Assembly: GCA_018902385.1 (NCBI GenBank)
Contig: JABSSW010000030.1
Location: 186,001-250,000, forward strand
From: Physcia stellaris
Lineage: Eukaryota; Ascomycota; Lecanoromycetes; Caliciales; Physciaceae
Direction of reading: 5' to 3'
DNA: 64,000 bases
Shown: piece after piece, positions 55,912-64,000 of the stretch
Layout: every line of letters starts with the position of its first letter
Numbering within the stretch: the stretch's first letter is position 1
Position numbers and translations under genes: made by a program
Notes under the pieces: generated by a model
The model's input: only the letters and a program-made list of their open reading frames with translations
Databases searched by the model: none
What the model was told of the DNA's origin: nothing

Positions 55912-56997
55912 CTAAGCACGGCTCCTCGTCCGAGTGCCCATACTGCCCTTCACCGGCGCCGCCTTAGGCTTGGACTCCTTTTTCTGAGTCTTCCCCACCC
56001 CCTTCGGACGGCCCCGGCCCTTCTTAACCTCCCCATCCGCACCCGCCTCTTTCTCCGCAGCCTTGACAGGCTTCTCCTTCTTCGGCGCCGGCGCCTTCTT
56101 CTCCGCCGCCGGCTTGCGGCCTCGCTTCTTCTTCTCTTCAGGCGCTGTCTTAGCCTTGGCGGGTGTCGCCTTCGGCGTCGCGGTGCCTTTGGCCGGGCGT
56201 CCGCGCGCTTTCTTCGCTTCTGGGGCTACTGCTTCTCCCTCGTCACCACCGTCCCCGCCTGCTGGAGCGGGCGAGGCGGTAGCTTTGCGCTTCTCGCCTG
56301 TCTTGGGGCCTTGGTCTCCGCCGGCAGCGGCACCAGCTCCATTACCGTTGCCGTTCAGATGGAGGCCTTTATCTTCATCGGCTTTGCTCTTCTCGGCTTT
56401 ATCTTTTGCTTTATCGGAGGGTTGGCCGTCGCCTTTGGATTCGACGGAGAGGTCGGATTGTTTCTTGACGACGTCGTTGCCGGAGCGGGCGAGGTGCATG
56501 GCTGGGTCGGAGGGCGAGCCGGGCGCTTTGATGGTGTTGCCGCGGGAGGACTTGATGGCGAGGTCGCCGTCGGTTTTCTTTTCGGCGATTTCGCCGGATG
56601 GGTGGGAGCCGTTCCAGGACCAGGATGCTGGAGTGGGAGATTAGCTTGGGTGATTATGGATGAGGACGTGAATGGGAATGTGAATGTTGTGGGGAGAAGG
56701 ATGTTCGAGTGAAGGGGGAAGATGAAGGTGGAGTAGTATATGGGATTGGGCAGACGACGGATGGGGAGAAGGGTAGAAAAGAAATGGAGGTGAGAGATGT
56801 CATGATCGCAAGCAGTCGACGCGACGGGAATGCGCTGACGATCGCGAATCATCGAGATAGCTGCGCGTAGCCGGTTTCACTGCTGATGTAGTAGACGGCT
56901 GCCTTTTTACGTTGAATAGTGACCAAGAAACGCGTAAAAGTTCGACGTAACCTCACTTACCTTTATCGCCAACTTCGGGCGTGGAATCACCAGCCAT
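55912..56997 (-). CDS. HVA1-type TUDOR-domain protein with three AT-hooks
   Basis: Nuclear chromatin-type protein, 250 residues. Minus-strand exons 56997-56961 and 56627-55912 with a 333-bp intron, the longest in the window. After MAGDSTPEVGDK the small TUDOR domain of the hypervirulence-associated (DUF2945) family follows: ASWSWNGSHPSGEIAEKK, IKSSRGNTIK, MHLARSGNDVVKKQSDL. The rest is Lys/Ala/Pro-rich and disordered with three AT-hook cores (KKARGRPAKG, KKRGRKPA, KKGRGRPKG), predicting binding to the minor groove of AT-rich DNA. It lies 300 bp from the AT-rich island that starts near 57300. Confidence 0.82.
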
Positions 56998-57299
56998 TGC
57001 TATTTGTGGTTCTGGAGCTAATAAACGCGTATGTAGAGATGCTTGTGGGAGAAGACGGTAGAGAGAAGATGCTTGGAAGAATGATGGCAAGAGTGGTGAG
57101 TGCTCGCTTTGGAATGGAAGTGGAAAGAGGATGTTTGAATAATTGTTGTTGATGAAGGTTTGGCGCAGGCGCAAAGTGAAAAGGGAAAGACCTCGCTGCT
57201 GATCGACAGCAGGGATGCTTGTAATAGACAGATGAAGCTAAAGTGACTGGGACGAGGTCGCTTACTCGACCAGTGTGAAGCCTCAATTCTGGCGCTTAA

Positions 57300-58942
57300 T
57301 CATAATAGGGATTTTCAGATCACTTTTCGAAATAGTTGAAGATTTGCAACTGAACTTCCTGAAGTGATGTAAGATGTGAATGTTGATGTGAAACTTCTCG
57401 AACAAAATGTGAAAAATGTGAAAATTGATCGATTGAGTATCACATCATCGATCGTCTAATTGATATTCGTTTTAATTGTTTATTGTAAAAATGACATCAT
57501 TTTGCATCGTGAAATCGTTAATTTTCGATTTTAACATTTCGTCGATTTTCTTTTTTTTTTGAATCAATTTTCGTTCTTTTGTTGAGTTTCATAATTTCGT
57601 GATGTTTCGAATCAACGATTGTAAACGTTACGTAAAAAATTTGTAAATTTTGTAATTAATCAATGCGATCATCAAAAATATTACAAATTTCGAAATCGTT
57701 GAACGTTTGATCTTTGTTTCGACATTTGAAAAGCAACGATATATCGAATCAAAACGAGTGTTTATCGACAAATCGAATTGAATTTCAATTATTTTATTCA
57801 TTTATTCGAAAACACGTTTTTCAATATGAATCAAAATGAACAAATACACGTTTGAAAAATGACTGAAATATTCAACAACGATTTCATATTTCATAACGAA
57901 TCGACGTGCGAGCAAACTTCTTTGAATGAACAATTACATTTGATTTTATTCAAATTCGATAATGCAAACGAAAAATAAATTTCGTGAAATTCGCGATTAC
58001 GTGAGATGTATCGAAAAATCACGTTTACAATTGCATTCGACGAATAATTTTGATTTTTTCAATTTGAAAAAACGTTATATTACTTGATCGAACGAGAAAG
58101 AAAAAAACACGAAAACATGAAAAATGACAATCATGTCGATTTTATTGATTGTGTAAAAAAATCGATAACATCGATATCATATTGAATCAAAAATCGTTTG
58201 ACGAATATTTCGACGAAATGTTTTGAAACAAAAAGAAAAAATACGTCATGAATTTATGTGCAATTTGCGATTTCTCGAAAAATTCACATATATATACACG
58301 AATTGATCGAATTCGCAACACGATTCGCGTGTTTTCAAATCAACTCATATATTCAAACATTCAGACGAATATTTTTTCGAAAATCAATATTTGATGAACG
58401 ATTCGATTTATTTAACAACGTCGCAAATGATCACATCGTATATTGTTTTCGAACGAAAAATTTCAAAAACGCGCGTTTCAACAAACTATTGTTTAGCATT
58501 CGTATCGATATAGAACACGTCTTCGAAATGTTGAAAAAACGTTGAATCAACTTGACGAATTTGAAATTGACTTTACGAAATCGAAAACAATATACGTATG
58601 TTTGTCAATAAATCGTTGTTTGCACGATTTTGCACAATATTTTTTGAAATTGAACGATACAAAAAAAAAAAAAAACGACTGATGAAACGAAAACGAGAAA
58701 AAAAAAACATGATCAAGAATTGATGAAATTCAACAACATTCAAAAAAAATTGAATTTAAAAAAGCGTGAACATTTGAAAGTCATCGTGTTGAAAACGAAA
58801 AAAACATACGATTAAAACAAATGCGATCGAAAATAATCACAGTTTTATCATACAAAACATTGCATGTTTTTGTATATTTTGTCAAAAACGTAAATGCGAA
58901 ATTCGATGTTTAAACGTTGAAATGCGAAAAACGATACATTTT
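57300..58942 (+). mobile_element. PIF/Harbinger-like DNA transposon relic, copy 2
   Basis: AT-rich, CpT/CpC-depleted block beginning about 300 bp upstream of the TUDOR/AT-hook gene. Between about 58130 and 58680 it aligns with copy 1: DCVKKSITSISY-like remnants of the DGT region, KKKYVMNLCAICDF, and IDIEHVFEMLKKR followed by a HNIF block. Shares with copy 1 the same order of the conserved blocks but many differences. Interrupted by several stops and frame changes. It ends where the LTR at 58943 begins, so the Gypsy element probably inserted into it. Confidence 0.6.
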
Positions 58943-59168
58943 TGTGAAATGTCATGCGTTGATTGAACTAATACATAATTACACGAGAATTTCTAAGTGA
59001 GAAGCAAATACATGAGAATCTGTAAAAACATATGTAAAAAATTAGATCGTTTGAATGCGTCAAGGCGAATTTCGATCTTAACATCCGATATGATAAGATA
59101 AAAATGTTAATTCTAATGATTGATCAGATGTTGATTTCAGATGTTGAATTCGATGCACGCTCGTCACA
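58943..59168 (-). repeat. 3' LTR of the Gypsy element
   Basis: About 226 bp, starting TGTGAAATGTCATGCG and ending GCACGCTCGTCACA on the plus strand, alignable with the 183-bp LTRs at 18630 and 20774 at both ends and over the TGATAAGATAAAA block. A purine tract (minus strand) abuts it at 59169-59195. Confidence 0.75.
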
Positions 59169-62100
59169 TTACTTTTCGTCTTTTTTCAGTTTCGTTTCGA
59201 AGCGACTAATTGATTTTTTTTTTTTGAACGTTTTGCGCGATGTAAATATGCCGTTAAATGACGTTGAATTGATTTGTCGTCGAGACAAAAAAATAAACGC
59301 GAAGCGTCGCGAAATAAATTTCGTCAACGAAATAAATTCGTCGAGATTTTGAAAACATTCACATGATCATATCTTAAAATAAACAGTTCGAACATGTTAG
59401 TAAAATCGTCATTACAATTTTTAATGCATTGAAATTTTCGAGTGTGCGAGAGTCGATGTGTACATTGCATGCGATAAAACGTGAATGCAATGAATGTTTT
59501 GAAAGATGATCAATTTATGCAATTTGTTAGAAGTAATTTCGACGAACATTAGTAAACAAATCATTGAGAATTCGATTTCGCGTATCGACAATTTTGAGAA
59601 TTTTTGCAACATCAGATTGATATCACGAGACGAGCAGTTTGATCAAATTGATGAAATTTCTGTTATCACAGATAACACGTCGACGTTATCGCATATAAAC
59701 AACAGCTGATTCGTACAATGCATTCAGCGAAATATGCATGTATTAAATTTTTCGAAAAGCGAGTATCTTGTACGAATTTTACAGATAATTTCGCGTGTCA
59801 TTAGTAAGCAATTGAGAATTTTGTTGACGAACTTGTAAATGTTCGAATTTTCTGCTATTTATTCATATCAATGCATGATGATATTTTACATTATCATTTA
59901 TTGTTCAATAAAATCTGACGACAATCTCTGAAAATGTTTTTGACACGATTCAATTTTTCATGCGACGTAAATTCTGACTGTAAATAACGCAAAGTGATAA
60001 TGAAACGAATGACAACGAAAAGAAAAAAAGATTATTAACGTCAATCTAAAAATGAATTGTAACGAATTCGGTGACAATCTTTTGATCGATCATAAACAGT
60101 AAAGTTCACGATCTAATCATTTCGCAAAACAGATTCTATTGTTTTTGAATTTGTTTCGTGAAAAATATCGACGATATTTTGAGCATTTTGAAATTCATCG
60201 TCGTCGACATAGTATCAGATGCGATCGTGAGAATTTCAACTCGATCATTTACAACGATATTGAAGACGATGATAATGATATCGAAATTGCAATATGTCGT
60301 CGAATTTTCATTCGAACGTTTCATTTGCGATAACGAGTTTCGAAAAATCGTTGTGTTGTTTTTTCAACGAATCGTTGAAATTTTTTTTTAGCAATCAGAA
60401 ATGAAAAATTGAATGAATGTGCATGTCATCGAACAGTTTCAACTCGTAAACAATGTTTCGTTTTTTGACAACGAGATATGAATTCAATTTTTGTCATTCA
60501 GTTTGTCAAATGAACGAGCTGTTTTGATGTGACGACGATTTAGTCACACATAATTTTTTATCTCAAAATTGATCGAATAGCGAAATTTGTTGATTCGAAT
60601 CGTCATTTTTTGTTTGACGTTAGCAACATTGATTTTGATTTATTCGATAATGCGATTCATTTTTTCGACGATGAATTCGTTTTGCTTGATCAATAGACGT
60701 TTTTTTTAGTGATTTCGTAATCATTTAGATTCGAATCAAAAATCATTCGAGAATGATAATTTTTATTGATGAAAAACGAAATGAGATTTGTGATTGCGAA
60801 AACGTCATTGTTGTCAGCGAATTTCATGATGTCGATTCATTCAATTTAATCGTTTTGACGATAATTGCAATACAAACGTAAACGAATTTCAATGTTTTGA
60901 TTAATTCGCTCGATTTGATCATTCGTTTGAAATTGAAACGTCGTGAACAATTTACATTTGATTTTTAAACGTTTGCAAAAAACTTTTCAAACGCGATTTA
61001 CAAATTGATCATCTCGATTCGAAACGATAAAAAAGATAAATTATGCGTGCGAAATACGTAATGAAACAATATTTTGACGCAAATCTCGATTGTCAAGTCG
61101 TCATCATCGATCACACAAAAACATAATGTCGTTTTTGATTAATCGATCGATAATAGTGCAAATAATGTTGTTTTTTTTGAATTCAAATAATTCGATTATG
61201 AAGTTTATCGAGATATTCATTCATCGTTGACTAGAAATTGACAATGATGTTAGTAATTCATGACGATCATCGTGTGAAACTTTAAATCGTTGACATTTGT
61301 GACAGTTACGAATGTAACGTTTGATAAATAGTCGCATACTAAATCAATAGTAGTAGCGTTTAATGAATTTTTCAATATGATTCATGTTCGAATGAGCACA
61401 GAAAAATTGATCGTGAGCATCGCGAATTATTTCAATCATGAAATTTAAACGATCTGATATTCATAGATTTTCGTTTTTGAAGAAAACGTCGTCTCGATTT
61501 GAACATTCTTGTAAATTTATTTTTTCGTTGATGATTTGTTCATCGATCAAAATTTGACGATGATTAATGCAATTCTCATTTTTTCGATTGATTTGCATTA
61601 TCCGTTCGTACAAATCGTTTTGAGCGTCAATCGGACACAATTGCAATCGAGAAAACGACAACAGAATTTGTTCTCTATAGAGTTTTCGTTCGTCGTCATC
61701 GACAAAACGAAATTCAAACATTCGAATCAAAGCGTTCGTTTTAACATTTTTGATTTCGAATTGATATTGAATTTTGATGTTGTAATCGATCAAAATTTCG
61801 ATTCAACGTATTTGACGAAAAATGAATTTTTTGTTCGTCATGAAAATTTTCAAATTTTTATAATCGATGTAGATTTCGACGAATTCGTCGATGTTTTCAA
61901 ATTTTGATTTTCAATGTTTCAAACATCGAATAATGATCAGAAGTTTCTTGTCATATATTTCGTAATTGCATTCGACAAAAATCATCTTTTTGTTGAAAAA
62001 AGTCATCGAATGAAACATTTCGTCGTCGTCGTATTGAGATAGAATCTCATTTAAACATCAATTTGAGAAATCGATTTTCAAAATAATTTTACGATTACGA

Positions 62101-62309
62101 TCGTAATGTCGAAAAATTGAAATTTCGATTATTTATTTTTTCAAAATTTCGAATGTTTCGTTGACAAATTCGATTCATTCGAAATTAATTTTTTTTTTGA
62201 TCATTCGAGTCAAAAACTTGACGAATTTGAAAAATACTTTGATGAAACGACGATAAAAATTGCAAAAATTTACAAAAATTTGCATTTCTTTAATGCAAAT
62301 TGAACGAAT

Positions 62310-62813
62310 TCAATTGACGATATTTTGAACTTTCTTGAAATTCATTCGTAAGTTTTCTGTTGATAATATGACGCTCAAAAACGAGATTTTCGTTTGAAAG
62401 AATTCGCATTTTTTGATATCAATTTGAAGTTCGATCTTTTTTAATTTTTGAAATATTTGAATGAAATGTCGTTCATGTTCTCGTCGAATTTTGTTGTAAA
62501 TAAAAATGTCATTTAAATATATTTGACAAAAATGATTAATGTATTCGAACAGCAAATCGTTCATGTAATGTTGTCAATTCGCCGAACCATTGATCAGCCC
62601 GAAAGACAGTACATGATACTTGTAAATGCCTAACGAACATATAAAAATAATCAGATCTTCGCTTTGTGAATCCATTCGAAATTTATTGAAAATCGATATG
62701 ATGTCCAATTTGAATAGAAACTTGCAATCTATTACTCGGGCCAAAGTCTCTTCAATCAGCGATATTGAATAACTGTTGCGCTTGATTATGGCGTTCAGTT
62801 TTCGATAATTCAC
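62310..62813 (-). pseudogene. Gypsy reverse-transcriptase remnant
   Basis: Family blocks readable on the minus strand: MNYRKLNAIIKRNSYSISLI, LFKLDIISIFNKFRM, FGLINGSAN, then YLNDIFIYNKIRREHERH with the second catalytic block altered, and CEFFQTKISFLSVILSTENL. Clear Ty3/Gypsy type. Broken. Confidence 0.88.
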
Positions 62814-64000
62814 ACACAGACGAAACTGTCCGTTCGACTTGACAGCGAATAAAATGAACGATGCGTATGATGCTTTGTTTGAATTGATAAATTTCTTTTG
62901 AAAATTGTCGTGAAAATATTTTGAAAAATTTCAAACTTTTTAGACGATAGAGAATACACTCGACTTCGTGATAATTGAATCGTGTTTTTCGTCAATTCGA
63001 TTTTGTGATCGTAAAATTTATGAAAAAATAATTTATTTGTTTTTTTGAAATTGAATACGCTTTCGAATCGCTTAAAAAAATCAAAAATTTTTCGTTTCAA
63101 TTTTTCAACGATTGCTTTCATGATTTTAAAAATTTTTTTGAAATCGATATCGAAATCGAATTTTATTTTGATTAGATTTTCTTGAACGTCGTCAATGATT
63201 TCGTTCAGTTTTTTCATGATTAATGAGAACGTTTTGATTTTTTTTTTTTTTTTTTTCGATTTTGTCAAAAATTGATAAACAGCGACGTCGATAAAAACGA
63301 CATTCAAAAACGTTTCGAAATCAAAATTTTGTTCGTCGTTTTCATTATCGAAAGTCGAAATTTTGAATCGTCTATTAAATCGTCGAGCAGATTTTTTAAC
63401 TAAATTCGATTTTCGAACAAAAATCTTCACGAAAATAAACTGTTGAAAATTTCGTATGATTTTAATTCGTTTTTTTTCTTTCGAAAACTTAGCAAAAAAA
63501 TATTTTTTATCAATTTTCTCGATAGCATATCGAAAATTAAAATTCAATATGTTTTTGAAAAAAAATTTCTCGTCGTTCTCGAAATTCTCGACGATAAAAA
63601 AAAAAAATTTAATCTTGAACGAAAATGAAAATGATCGTCTTTGAATAATTCGATATTTTTGAAAATTTATCGATATCGACTGCTTGATCGATGATGTTGA
63701 CGATGAGAAATATATCTCTTTAAAAAAGATTGATCGTTCGCTTTTAGTTCTCAAAATTTTGAACGTTTCGAAATGAAAACAACGATCGAGTTTGAAAATA
63801 ATTTTATCGTTCTTCATATTCAAAATGACTTCGTGAGCGTTCATTCAAAACTTATTCAGTATCAGCGAATGAATTTCAATTCTGATTATGAACATGAGAG
63901 TCGTGATTTTTGAGTGATTCTGCACGATAAGTGTAAAATAAATGACATGAATAATGAACTTAATTTCTCGATCGTCGAATTCATTGACGAGTTTCGATCG

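Larger units (their letters stand above)
58943..64000 (-). mobile_element. Ty3/Gypsy LTR retrotransposon, fossil, runs off the window
   Basis: Minus-strand element whose 3' LTR is at 58943-59168 and whose pol region fills the rest of the window; gag and the 5' LTR would lie beyond 64000. Parts in element order: protease/linker region (about 63844-62814), reverse transcriptase (about 62813-62310), RNase H (about 62110-61780), integrase (about 61790-60000). Broken, with well over ten interruptions, and strongly affected by the CpT/CpC mutation process. Its LTR is related to that of the gag-only element at 18630-20956, so both belong to one LTR lineage. Confidence 0.85.

Overview
The window looks like nuclear DNA of a filamentous ascomycete (Pezizomycotina; Leotiomycetes is my guess, not proven). 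Reasons: protein-coding genes carry short introns (about 48-130 bp, most 50-85) with GTANGT-like donors; genes such as DEF1, KES1/OSH4, phosphoglucomutase, REX2 and an HVA1-type TUDOR/AT-hook protein sit on both strands without operons; and gene-rich DNA of normal composition alternates sharply with very AT-rich blocks of mutated transposable elements.

Layout. 1-13.0 kb: an accessory/metabolic stretch with the 3' part of an allantoate-permease-like MFS transporter, a linalool dehydratase/isomerase-like protein, a DUF1330-like protein, a PAF-acetylhydrolase-like esterase, a DUF7730-like protein and a cytochrome P450. 13.38-24.7 kb: an AT-rich island made of a 5.0-kb inverted-repeat element of unresolved family, a PIF/Harbinger-like DNA transposon relic with a gag-only LTR element nested in it (18630-20956, 5-bp target duplication GTTGT), and a possible Myb/SANT-like partner gene relic. 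24.8-57.3 kb: a second gene-rich stretch with a coiled-coil C2H2 protein, a divergent pair of 10-cysteine small secreted proteins with an inverted-repeat MITE beside one of them, two relatives of a Gly/Ser-rich secreted family, DEF1, a membrane protein, a SprT-like metalloprotease, KES1/OSH4, phosphoglucomutase, REX2 divergent from a Gfo/Idh/MocA oxidoreductase with a duplicated C-terminal fragment behind it, a helical-bundle pseudokinase locus, and the TUDOR/AT-hook protein. 57.3-64.0 kb: a second AT-rich island with another Harbinger-like relic and a minus-strand Ty3/Gypsy element that runs off the window.

The most unusual signal is the mutation context of the AT-rich islands. C is kept before A and G but almost absent before C and T (and G is almost absent after A or G). 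This differs from the classical CpA preference of repeat-induced point mutation. The two LTRs of the nested element show the same bias directly: nearly all differences between them are C-to-T at CpT/CpC or the complement.

A caution: at least five host genes each carry one single-base frame break, mostly a missing base in a short homopolymer, while the rest of the gene looks fully conserved. This pattern fits assembly/sequencing error better than pseudogenes.
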